Source: JBFWML01 sp050251635 (GTDB taxonomy: Bacteria; Campylobacterota; Campylobacteria; Campylobacterales; SZUA-545). From it: a stretch of 18,887 nt of DNA. The first letter of the stretch is position 1. Each line of letters begins with the position of its first letter. A model generated the notes under the pieces. That model was given only the letters and a program-made list of their open reading frames with translations. It was not told where the DNA came from and ran no database searches. Below are positions 9,308 to 18,100 of this stretch, piece after piece. The stretch is from positions 1 through 18,887 of the forward strand of contig JBFWML010000042.1 in NCBI GenBank assembly GCA_050251635.1, in the 5' to 3' direction. A program made the position numbers and the translations under genes.

Positions 9308-12300
9308 TTAACTTCTTGGATCAACAATCGATTGATTGGAGTCGATAACATTGAGCGTGTAATCCGCCGTCACTCCGCCCGTATCGGGAAAAACCCCGTA
9401 GTAAAGCCCGGCAAGCTCCTGATGGTAGAGATAAAACACCCGGTTACGGTAGCTCGAGCAGTAGCCGATACTTCCCAGATTTGCCAGAGTTACAGGATGC
9501 ACCAGGTTGATTACGTCGGGCATGCCGCAGGCATTTAATGCCGCGCCTGCGATCGGCTGATAGGTCAGAACCGTGGTGTTGCTGTCAATCAAATCGCCGT
9601 CCGCCCAAAGCTGCACGCCGCCGTCGGTGGGCAGGTTGTTGTTGTCCAGCACCGAATAGGTCGACTGTCCGTCATAACTAAAACCGATCGGCGTCGCATT
9701 GGTTTCATTACCATCCAAAGCACCGTTAACCGAAATCAGGTGCGTTCCCTTATAAACCGGCGCGTAAAAAATGCGGCGCGTATCGGATTGAAGCTTGTTT
9801 TCCCCTTCGCCAAGCAGACGCAAATCATAATAGGGGTGTGTCGGCGTGCCGTAAACAATGGTGTATTGGTCGAGCAGATTGAAGCGGTTTACGCCGCTGT
9901 TAATGCTCCCCTCCCAAATCAGATAGTTCCCCCCGGCATCGGAAAGGTTTCCGTCATAGAGCGCAATCCGCTTGGATCCGGGTGCTTCAATGGCCAAGCC
10001 TCCACGATAACCGCCGTCTCCGGTTGAGTCGAAGGCGAACGTCGGCGCATCGGGCTTGATGTTGTCAAAATGCAGCGTTTCATAGGTCGATCGGCTTCCG
10101 CGGCCGTCAGCCACATATAAGCCCATGCCCAATTTAGGCATTGCGCTTGAGCGTTCGGCAAGCGCGGGCGTATCATGACTGCTGAGCGTTGCCAGATAGT
10201 TAAAGCTTCCGCCGTTTTTCACCAGAGGCACAACCCGGCCGTCCACATGCAGCTGAACGTTCTCGGGCATTTCGCCCGCGGCGACACCCAGCCCTTCCAG
10301 GCCATAGGCGGTGATATCGACGGTTAGATCGATATGGTTGGTCGTAGGGGCAAGGGCATTGGAACCCTCGGCATCAAAGAGGTTGGCATAGTGCCGAGTG
10401 ACGGTACCCGAAAGGGTTTTGCTGGAAGCGCCCACATTTTCCGTTGCGCCGGAAGAACGCATATAGACCCAGTAGCCCCGCTCCTTATGGAGCTTAAACA
10501 GGCTAAACCGGCTGCTGGAGGTTTTCCACTGATAGGCCGGAATGGTCAAATCCGCCTGACGCCAAAGAATCGTTTTGTCCTCGCGGGTGACGCCACCGAC
10601 AATCATCTCACCGCTAGAGGTTCCGCCTGCAGCCTTGCGAAGCGCATAAAGCGGCCCATAGAGCGGAAAGTCGGGGGACCACTGGGCTGCAAAGGTCATG
10701 TCGTTCGTCATGACCGCAGGCCGGTAGGGGGTTCCCATATCGTCCACGGCCACAGAGGCCAGCGCGAGCGGCGAATAGACCTCATCGACCGCGCCAAGAA
10801 GGGTCAGGTTGCTTTCGTTCCCCAAAGGCAGATCGGTAAACTGCGTCCGCTTACCCCGCTCCTTGAGATCGAAGTCCCGCTTCTCGATGGAGGTGAGCAC
10901 AATTCGCTTCTGGGTTGCGTTGACCTCGTGGGCCAGCACCCGGGTCGAGGTGACATAGGTATTGATATTGCTCACCGTGTCGGCCATTGTCGCGCCATAG
11001 GTAATGGCCGCCTGTGCCACTCCCTGAACCAGAAAGCTCTCTCCGCTGTAGCTGTCGTTATAGTCAAACAGCCGCATATGGGTGTTGTCACGCATATAAA
11101 ACCGCTTGGAAGCCGCCACGAAAACGGTTTCGTTGATTCCGTCAAAATCGGTATCGATCGCCACGGCTTTGCGGCTTACGCCGTCACCGACCGCAGAAAT
11201 AGCGCTGCTAAAGGCGCTATAGGCATCCGCGTAACCGGATGCGGCCGAAAGATCGATGCTGAGCGTACCGCTGCCGCCGGGTACGGCCATCTGTACCGAC
11301 ACCCGTTTAGTTGCGGGCGCTCCGGCCGCAAAAAGACCCTCGTTCAGCCGGAAGGCCAGCAGATATTCATCCATCCGGGTGATTTTGAAGTTCACCGATC
11401 CGCTGGAAACGACTGCGCTAGTACCGTCAAAGAGCGCCTGTCCGGCCGCCGAAACAAGCCCGGGCACGGCAATTTCAAAATCTTCATCGCCGACAATCAC
11501 AACCCCGTCAACCGTACCGTTGTTGGCCGGATAGGCACGGATTTTCCAGCCGGTTTGCCCGCTCTGATTATTGGCAAATGCGGCGCTGTTGAGCTCTCTG
11601 GCCACAATCGCCGCGCTCTTGCCCTGCCCCGAAGTGTTCAGCTCAATCACGTCCCGGTTAAAGTTGTCACGCACAATCAAATGATCGGTATCAAACTGCG
11701 TTTCGCTCACAAAAACGGCGCTGGGCGTGTGGCGCAGATTGGAATCGTCAAAGCTCAACAGATTCCACCGGTTTTGAACAAAACTGCCCGTTTTATAGGT
11801 GGCTTCGCTTAGCCCGCCCTTGCCCAAAATCAGCCCCGCTTCATCGCCGGTTGCGGGCGCATCGATACGAACCCAATAGGCCTTGCCCGCCTGAAATTCG
11901 TTGAAATCGTTAAAGCTTTCGGCGTTGCGCGAGGCATAAACCGCCCACACCTGATTGGCCGAACTCCAATGATAGGCTGTGACATTGGCTTCCCCAAGCT
12001 TCTGGCGGCCGCCCGTAACGACCCCTTCGCTCACACAGTAGAGCGTTTCACAATCGACGTTGATCAGGTCAAGGGCAGTCAGGTTGTTGTCGCTCAGATT
12101 GGTGTCGATGAGATCGGCAATCTTCTTCACCGTCGTCGCATCACTCTTGAGCGGCTTGAGCACGGCGGGGGAATCGCTGGTAAAGCGCGGATCGAACACC
12201 CCCTCCATCACCAGCGAGCTATCGAACTTGATGTAAAAGGTTTGATCTTTGTAGTCGGACTGAAAGCGGATCTCCACATCGGCGCGACGGCCTTCGCCTT

Positions 12301-12691
12301 GGCTGGAGACAAACATGGTCAACATGGGATAGTCGGTATCTTTGACGGTCTGTTCGTAGTTAATAATCACCTCTGAAACGCCCGAATCGTTACCGGGCGT
12401 CAGACGCAAACCCAGAGTTGAATAGGTTTCGTCGCCTACGTTGGGCGTAGTGTGGTTGTTTTTGGTTGTGGCGTCCACATAGTCCCAGGTAAAAGCGTAA
12501 GCCGAATCGGGGGTTTCGCGAATCTGAACCCACGCGCCGCCGCTTTCAAAGCTTTGGGGCAGGGGCATCCGGTGGTGAAACCCGTTGATGCCCACCAAAT
12601 GCCACACGCCCGATTGCAGGGGAAGCTGGTAGGTGTTTTGCGCCAAGAGCGACGACAGCAGAATAAAAACGGTCAAAATGAGTGCGCGCAT
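9308..12691 (-). CDS. Large secreted protein of unknown function with YWV modules
   Basis: I do not recognise this 1127-residue protein as any named family. The ATG at 12691 follows AAGG by 8 bases and starts a signal peptide (MRALILTVFILLSSLLA, probable cleavage after A17). A longer frame to 12733 begins with TTG and would bury it. No other membrane helix or C-terminal anchor is evident, so export to the periplasm, surface or medium is likely. Two similar segments occur: AYHW at 239-242 to AYWVRID at 271-277, and AYQW at 719-722 to GYWVYM at 739-744. DTDFDGINE (513-521) resembles a calcium-binding DxDxDG loop. FDNIKPDAPT (875-884) looks like a boundary before an Ig-like domain. The only cysteines are two pairs, C214/C219 and C1055/C1078, suggesting disulfides. 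It lies between xseA and the sugar transferase, 82 and 71 bases away. It could be an adhesin, matrix or S-layer-like protein; that is guesswork. Confidence 0.85.
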   Translation of the reverse strand: MRALILTVFILLSSLLAQNTYQLPLQSGVWHLVGINGFHHRMPLPQSFESGGAWVQIRETPDSAYAFTWDYVDATTKNNHTTPNVGDETYSTLGLRLTPGNDSGVSEVIINYEQTVKDTDYPMLTMFVSSQGEGRRADVEIRFQSDYKDQTFYIKFDSSLVMEGVFDPRFTSDSPAVLKPLKSDATTVKKIADLIDTNLSDNNLTALDLINVDCETLYCVSEGVVTGGRQKLGEANVTAYHWSSANQVWAVYASRNAESFNDFNEFQAGKAYWVRIDAPATGDEAGLILGKGGLSEATYKTGSFVQNRWNLLSFDDSNLRHTPSAVFVSETQFDTDHLIVRDNFNRDVIELNTSGQGKSAAIVARELNSAAFANNQSGQTGWKIRAYPANNGTVDGVVIVGDEDFEIAVPGLVSAAGQALFDGTSAVVSSGSVNFKITRMDEYLLAFRLNEGLFAAGAPATKRVSVQMAVPGGSGTLSIDLSAASGYADAYSAFSSAISAVGDGVSRKAVAIDTDFDGINETVFVAASKRFYMRDNTHMRLFDYNDSYSGESFLVQGVAQAAITYGATMADTVSNINTYVTSTRVLAHEVNATQKRIVLTSIEKRDFDLKERGKRTQFTDLPLGNESNLTLLGAVDEVYSPLALASVAVDDMGTPYRPAVMTNDMTFAAQWSPDFPLYGPLYALRKAAGGTSSGEMIVGGVTREDKTILWRQADLTIPAYQWKTSSSRFSLFKLHKERGYWVYMRSSGATENVGASSKTLSGTVTRHYANLFDAEGSNALAPTTNHIDLTVDITAYGLEGLGVAAGEMPENVQLHVDGRVVPLVKNGGSFNYLATLSSHDTPALAERSSAMPKLGMGLYVADGRGSRSTYETLHFDNIKPDAPTFAFDSTGDGGYRGGLAIEAPGSKRIALYDGNLSDAGGNYLIWEGSINSGVNRFNLLDQYTIVYGTPTHPYYDLRLLGEGENKLQSDTRRIFYAPVYKGTHLISVNGALDGNETNATPIGFSYDGQSTYSVLDNNNLPTDGGVQLWADGDLIDSNTTVLTYQPIAGAALNACGMPDVINLVHPVTLANLGSIGYCSSYRNRVFYLYHQELAGLYYGVFPDTGGVTADYTLNVIDSNQSIVDPRS

Positions 12692-12719
12692 GGAAAATCC
12701 CTTAGGATGGGCTTTTTCC
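12692..12719 (-). promoter_or_regulatory. Predicted hairpin covering the ribosome binding site of the secreted protein
   Basis: Directly before the ATG at 12691 the minus strand can fold GGAAAAAGCCC with GGGATTTTCC: six A/T- and G/C-type pairs (GGAAAA/TTTTCC), a small internal loop (AG opposite A), three G-C pairs, and a seven-base loop ATCCTAA. The Shine-Dalgarno AAGG (12700-12703) spans the loop and the upper stem, and the base of the stem abuts the start codon. It lacks a following U-tract, so it is not a typical terminator. A role in translational control is inference. Confidence 0.5.
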
Positions 12720-12773
12720 ATCTTGAGCAACAACCGTTCCCAATTTCAATCAAATCCCCAACAACAAGGCGGG

Positions 12774-13958
12774 TTAAAGGGGTGCAACCTCCAGCACCTC
12801 TGCCAGTGCGCGGTAATGGGCGTCGATCGCCTCAAAACGCGCACCAGAGCTTAGTTCGCCCACCGCAACCGCGCGCCCCTCAATAAGCAGTTGGGCGGTT
12901 TTTTGGGGGAGTCGTTTTGCGGGGTCGGCCGCCGCGAAACGCTCTTGCAGATGGGTTAGCTCCGTCAGTTTCCGCCGGTAGTGAAAATCCGCCGTCTGGC
13001 GAAGGCGATCGTGCAGCTGCGCAATCTCCGCTTCGTGGCGTTTAAACCGGGCCGCCAGCGAAAAGTGGGCGAAACTTTCGCGTAGGTGGTTTAAGAGCGC
13101 GGTTTTTTGAGCGATCAGTAGCATCAAACGGCGATCGATCTGATCGCGCAGGTCGTCCACGCGCATCCGCTCTTCGTTAACGTCGGGCAGCAGCAGTTCG
13201 ATGGCCGCCGAAGGGGTCGGGGCGCGCACGTCGGCGACAAAATCGGTGATGACGGTGTCGATCTCGTGGCCCACGGCGGAAACGCAGGGTGTTCGCAGCT
13301 CATACACCGCCTTGGCTACCGCCTCGCTGTTAAAGCCCCACAGATCCTCCATGCTCCCGCCGCCGCGAGCCAAGACGATCGCGTCAACCCCCAGCGTATC
13401 GGCGTAGCGAAGCCCTTTAACAAGACTTTCGGGCGCGCCCTCCCCCTGCACCAGCACGTTAATGCAGATCAGTTTGGTCAGGTGCCAGCGCCGCGCGGCG
13501 ACGTTGCGCATATCCTGCAAGGCCGCGCCGGTGGCGGAGGTGACCAGCGCCACGGATTGGGGGTATTTGGGCAGCGGTTTTTTGTGTTCGGGATCAAACC
13601 AGCCCAGCGCGGAGAGCTTTTTTTTGAGCTGCTCATAGGCCAGCGCCAAAGCCCCCGCCCCCGCCGGTTCGACGCTAAAGCAGTTGATCTGGTATTTGCC
13701 CTGCGGCGCGAACACCGTCACCGCGCCCTCCAAAACGACCTTTAGGCCCGTTTCCAGACGGAATTTGAGTTTCGTCGCATTGCCGCGAAACAACACGCAA
13801 TCGACGGTGGCGTTTTCGTCCTTGAGGGAAAAATAGACATGGCCGGAGGTGTGGTAGGTGACGCGGCCGATTTCGCCCGTGACGCGCACATGGGCGAAGG
13901 TGTTTTCCAAAAGCGCCTTGATCTGAAGGTTGAGATCGCTGACGCTAATGGGGGTCAT
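12774..13958 (-). CDS. xseA: Exodeoxyribonuclease VII large subunit
   Basis: XseA pairs with several copies of the small subunit XseB to degrade single-stranded DNA to short acid-soluble oligonucleotides in repair. In the 394-residue protein an N-terminal OB-fold (about 1-100) contains VTGEIGRVTYHTSGHVYFSL (26-45). The catalytic domain has VTSATGAALQDM (139-150), LARGGGSMEDLWGFN (196-210) and AVGHEIDTVITDFVADVRAP (228-247) followed by TPSAA. A long, charged coiled-coil region (about 262-345) follows, then a short tail. The C-terminal tail lacks the familiar GY-containing block seen in some homologues and the protein is somewhat shorter than the E. coli version (about 450 residues), which I believe is usual for this phylum. 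The start overlaps the ubiE stop as ATGA, with no clear Shine-Dalgarno, so it is probably coupled. xseB is not in the window. Confidence 0.95.
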   Translation of the reverse strand: MTPISVSDLNLQIKALLENTFAHVRVTGEIGRVTYHTSGHVYFSLKDENATVDCVLFRGNATKLKFRLETGLKVVLEGAVTVFAPQGKYQINCFSVEPAGAGALALAYEQLKKKLSALGWFDPEHKKPLPKYPQSVALVTSATGAALQDMRNVAARRWHLTKLICINVLVQGEGAPESLVKGLRYADTLGVDAIVLARGGGSMEDLWGFNSEAVAKAVYELRTPCVSAVGHEIDTVITDFVADVRAPTPSAAIELLLPDVNEERMRVDDLRDQIDRRLMLLIAQKTALLNHLRESFAHFSLAARFKRHEAEIAQLHDRLRQTADFHYRRKLTELTHLQERFAAADPAKRLPQKTAQLLIEGRAVAVGELSSGARFEAIDAHYRALAEVLEVAPL

Positions 13959-14668
13959 AACGGTTTGCGCGCGATAAAGCGGGTGGAGATTTTGAAGGTT
14001 TCGTCGTGAATCTGCACGATCTCAAACCCCGCGTTTTGCAGTTTTTCTTTCATCTGCTCCACCGTCAAAAACGCCTCGATCGATTCGGGCAGGTAGGTAT
14101 AGGCCCGTTTGTCTTTAGAAACCAGCCGCCCGATCGAAGGGAGGATTTTTTTCATATACAGAAGCATCGCACGGTCGATCAGGCTCTTTTTCTCGTGGCT
14201 CATAAATTCGAGAATCATCAACAGTCCGCCCGGTTTAAGCACCCGGAAAAACTCTCTTAACGCTTCATCGAGCGCAACGACATTGCGGATCCCGTAACTG
14301 ATGCTGACAATATCCGCTTCGCCGTCTTGAACCGGAAGCGCCGTCGCCTGCCCTTCGAGAAACTCCGCCCCCGCCACCTTCTGGCGGGCGATGTCGAGCA
14401 TTCCCACCGCCGGATCAACGCCGATCTCGCGGTCGATGCCGTAGCCCGTGCGCCCCGCCGCCTGCCGCCAAAAGAGGATCAGATCCCCCGTCCCCGTCGC
14501 TACATCCACTAAGAGGCGCGGCGCTTTGCCGTAAAACCGCAAAGCCGCTTCGCACCCTTTTTTGCGCCAGCGCCGGTCAATACCGAGGCTGAGAATCCGG
14601 TTGAGGCGGTCATAGGTGGGGGAGATGGCGTTAAACATCTCGATAATCTCTTTTTGTTTGTCCATCAT
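13955..14668 (-). CDS. ubiE: Demethylmenaquinone / ubiquinone C-methyltransferase
   Basis: This 237-residue SAM-dependent class I methyltransferase carries out the C-methylation that converts demethylmenaquinone to menaquinone; Campylobacterota use menaquinones. The UbiE/MenG signatures are MFNAISPTYDRLNRILSLGI (11-30), the SAM-binding LLVDVATGTGDLILF (52-66), IGVDPAVGMLDIARQK (82-97), VSISYGIRNV (121-130) and the LREFFRVLKPGGLLMILEF block (137-155). A few residues precede IGVDPAVGML (YGIDRE), an insertion I associate with versions from this phylum. Two adjacent ATGs exist (14668 and 14665). The Shine-Dalgarno AAAGGG lies 4 bases before the first and 7 before the second, so MDKQ (236 residues) may be the true N-terminus. 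It starts 8 bases after the upstream gene and overlaps xseA by 4. Confidence 0.95.
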   Translation of the reverse strand: MMDKQKEIIEMFNAISPTYDRLNRILSLGIDRRWRKKGCEAALRFYGKAPRLLVDVATGTGDLILFWRQAAGRTGYGIDREIGVDPAVGMLDIARQKVAGAEFLEGQATALPVQDGEADIVSISYGIRNVVALDEALREFFRVLKPGGLLMILEFMSHEKKSLIDRAMLLYMKKILPSIGRLVSKDKRAYTYLPESIEAFLTVEQMKEKLQNAGFEIVQIHDETFKISTRFIARKPL

Positions 14669-14676
14669 GCGGCCCT

Positions 14677-15123
14677 TTAGCGGAGTTTTTTTAGTCGGGT
14701 TTTGCCGAGTTTAACGAGTTTTGACGCGGGTTTTTCGCCGAGTCCCTGCGGCGTCAACACCCACAGATCGGCTTTGGCTTTCGCCCAGGTTTCGTCAAAG
14801 GCCTGACCAGTCGGATTGGCGCTGGTCGTATAACTCCAGCCGATGCGCTCGAAAAAGCGGGCGTGGCCGCCGCGAATGACGCGGCAGGATTCGCCGTTTT
14901 TAAACACAAAGGTCGTTTTCTTCATCCGGCGCACCCGGTTTTTATGACCTTGGGGCACGCGAGCAAAGGTTTTTAGCGTTTTGAGATCGCCCACGGCACG
15001 AATCAGCGGCTGATTTTCGCGCCGCCCCTTAACGCCGTTGAGCCGCTTCCCGTCACGGGAAAGCAGCCCGGCGGTCGTGTCGGTTTGGGCCAGCACAACC
15101 GTGCCGGCGAAGCCTTCGGGCAT
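14677..15123 (-). CDS. Compact Sua5/YciO/YrdC-family protein
   Basis: With ATG at 15123 the protein has 148 residues. It has the family core: VVLAQTDTTAGLL near the start (in the place of the usual PTET block), a KGR motif (K32, R34) and TTSANPTG with S101 and N103. These correspond to the K-x-R / S-x-N residues that bind substrate in TsaC/Sua5. The relatives TsaC and Sua5 make threonylcarbamoyl-AMP for the t6A modification of ANN-decoding tRNAs; YciO is a less well understood paralogue. It is clearly shorter than TsaC (about 190 residues) and lacks the WPGPVT-like block, so I do not assign t6A synthesis firmly. A GTG at 15126 is an alternative start. The carB stop overlaps as TGATG (or GTGA), suggesting coupling. 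The C-terminus is lysine- and arginine-rich, which would suit RNA binding. Confidence 0.82.
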   Translation of the reverse strand: MPEGFAGTVVLAQTDTTAGLLSRDGKRLNGVKGRRENQPLIRAVGDLKTLKTFARVPQGHKNRVRRMKKTTFVFKNGESCRVIRGGHARFFERIGWSYTTSANPTGQAFDETWAKAKADLWVLTPQGLGEKPASKLVKLGKTRLKKLR

Positions 15124-18100
15124 CACAGACCCAGATGCTCCTGCAACGCTTTGGGGCTGAGGGTCTTGCCCGATTGCATCTGGCGGATCGCCTCGATCGT
15201 CGCGCGGGCGGCGGCGATCGTTGTAAAGTAGGGAATTTTGTTGCTCAAAACCGCCTGACGCAGACGCTTGGCGTCATCTTTGCTGCGCTTATTATCCGAG
15301 GTGTTGATCGCCAGATCGACCTCTTTGTTTTTAAAGAGGTCTTCGACGTTGGGCCGCCCCTCGCTGACCTTCAGCACCGTTTTGGCGGGTACGCCGCCCT
15401 CTTCGAGCACCTTGGCGGTGCCTCCGGTGGCGACAATCTCATAACCCAGTTTCACAAAGTCAGCCGCCAGCGAAACACCCAGCGGTTTATCCAGATCGGT
15501 CAGGGACATAAAGACCCGTTTACCCGCCGCCGGAACCGGGTTGTGGCTGGCGAGCTGGGCTTTGGCGAAGGAGATGCCGAAGCTGTCGCTGATGCCCATC
15601 ACTTCGCCGGTGGATTTCATTTCGGGGCCGAGGATCAAATCCGCGCCGGGGAGTTTATTAAAGGGGAACACCGCCTCTTTGACCGCCACAAGGTTTTTGA
15701 GTTTGGGTTTAAGCACGCCGTTTTGGGCGTGGACGGTTCCCTTTTTATCGTAAGCCTTCAGCGCGTTTTCGAGGCTTTCGCCCCACATGACGCGGGTGGC
15801 GATTTTCGCCAACGGCAAGCCGGTCGCCTTGGAAACGAAGGGCACGGTGCGCGACGCGCGGGGGTTAACTTCGATCAGATAAACCCGTCCGTCGTGGATG
15901 GCGTACTGGATGTTCAGCAAACCCTTAACGCCCAGCCCCAGCGCGATCGTCTTGGTTTTTTCTTCGATCTCTTTTAACAGCGCATCAGAGATGGTGACGG
16001 TGGGCAACGAGCAGGCGGAGTCGCCGGAGTGAATGCCCGCCTCTTCGATATGCTCCAGAATGCCGCCGATATAGACCTTTTCGCCGTCGCTGATCGCATC
16101 CACATCCAGCTCCACGGCGCGGTCGAGGAACTTATCCACAAGCAGGGGCGCTTCGCTGCTGATGCTGACCGCTTCGTCCACATAGAGCTTGAGTTCGTTT
16201 TCGTCGTAAACGGTGCGCATCCCGCGGCCGCCGAGCACGTAGCTGGGGCGCACCAGCACCGGATACCCGATACGGCTGGCGATCTCAAACACCTGTTCGC
16301 GGGTGGTGGCGGTGCCGCCGGCGGGCTGCAACAGGCCGTGTTCATCCACAAATTTCGAGAACTTTTCGCGGTCTTCGGCAACGTCGATCGTTTTGGCGGA
16401 AGTGCCGATGATTTTCGCGCCGATGGCGCTAAGGCTGCGGGCCAGCTTCAAGGGCGTCTGGCCGCCGAAGTGAACGATAATGCCGTCGGGCTCTTCACGC
16501 TCGATAATGCTGCGCACATGTTCGAGGTCGATCGGCTCAAAGTAGAGCACGTCGGAGGTGTCGTAGTCGGTGGAGATCGTTTCGGGGTTGCAGTTGACCA
16601 TAATCGTTTCGACGCCCATTTCGGAGAGGGCGAAGCTGGCATGGACGCAGCAGTAGTCAAACTCGATGCCTTGGCCGATCCGGTTGGGGCCGCCGCCCAG
16701 GATCAACACTTTTTTGCGATCGCTCTGGCGTTTTTTCACCGGCGTGGGCAAGAGCGGCGCAGTGGAGTACAGATAGGGCGTGAGCGCCTCGAACTCCGCC
16801 GCGCAGGTATCGACTTCGCAGTAGGCAAACTCGACGCCGAGACGTTTGCGGGCCAGATAGACCTCGTTTTCGCTCAGCTCCAACCCCTCGTTTTTGTTGA
16901 GAATGCGGGCGATCATCTTGTCGCTGAAACCCATCGATTTAACGCGGGAGAGTTTTTTGCCCTCCTGCAAAATCTCAAGGCCCATCGCCTTCTCTTCGGC
17001 CATCAACTCTTCGATCTGATACAAAAACCACGGATCGACGCGGCAAAGCTCAAATACCTGCTCAACGCTCATCCCCTTGCGGAAGGCCTGCGCAATGTAC
17101 TGCAACCGCTTTTCGTTGGGGCGGCGCAGCTCGCGGGTTAAGAGTTCGTCGTCGCACTCGATGGGATCAAAACCGCACAGGCCGGTTTCCAGTGAACAAA
17201 GCGCCTTCTGCACCGACTCTTTGAAGGTCGCGCCCATCGCCATCACTTCGCCCACCGACTTCATGGCGGTGGTCAGGGTGCTGTTGACGCCGGGGAACTT
17301 TTCGAAGTTAAAGCGGGGGATTTTGGTCACCACATAGTCGATGCTGGGCTCAAAGCTCGCGGGGGTTCCGGTGATATCGTTTTTGATCTCATCCAGCGTG
17401 TAACCCACGGCCAGCAGCGTGGCGACCTTGGCGATCGGATAACCCGTTGCCTTGGAGGCCAGCGCGCTGGAACGGGAGACGCGGGGGTTCATCTCGATGA
17501 CCGTCATGCGCCCGGTTTTTGGATCGACCGCAAACTGCACGTTGGAGCCGCCGGTATCCACGCCAATCTCGCGCAAAATCGCAAAGGAGTAGTCCCGCAT
17601 GACCTGATATTCTTTGTCCGTCAGGGTCAAGGCCGGGGCGATCGTCACCGAATCGCCGGTGTGAACGCCCATGGGGTCGAGGTTTTCTATGGAGCAGACG
17701 ATAATGCAGTTATCCGCGCGGTCGCGGATGACCTCCATTTCGTACTCTTTCCATCCCAGCAAGGACTCTTCGATCAAAATCTCATTGATCGGGCTGGCAT
17801 CCAGACCGATTTTGGCCAAATCGCGGAACTCGTCGATATTGTAGGCCACGCCCGAACCGCCGCCGGCCAGCGTGTAGGAAGCGCGGATAATCAACGGGAA
17901 GCCGATCTCCTCAGCGGCCAAAAGCGCCTCTTCCATATTATAGGCGTAGCGGCTTTTGGGCAGATCCATGCCGATCTTGATCATCGCCTCTTTAAAGGCT
18001 TGGCGGTCTTCACCCTTTTTGATCGCTTCGGGGTTGGCGCCAAGGAATTTGACGTTCCCCAGCATCCCCTTTTCGTGCATTTTCATGGCGACGTTGAGCG

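Noticed and set aside
10334..11812. A 492-codon open frame on the plus strand inside the secreted protein gene
   Set aside because: The minus-strand frame has a signal peptide, a Shine-Dalgarno and coherent protein-like composition over 1127 codons. The plus-strand frame has none of these and is basic, low in aliphatic core patterns and motif-free.
12692..12733. A TTG start for the secreted protein at 12733
   Set aside because: It would put 14 charged residues ahead of a clear signal peptide. The ATG at 12691 has its own Shine-Dalgarno.
12720..12773. A promoter or terminator between xseA and the secreted protein, apart from the hairpin
   Set aside because: GTTGTTG repeats and a weak TTGAAATT are present, but nothing has acceptable -35/-10 spacing or a stem followed by a U-tract.
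16029..17141. A 370-codon open frame on the plus strand opposite carB
   Set aside because: It is antisense to a fully conserved region of carB and looks like a shadow frame.
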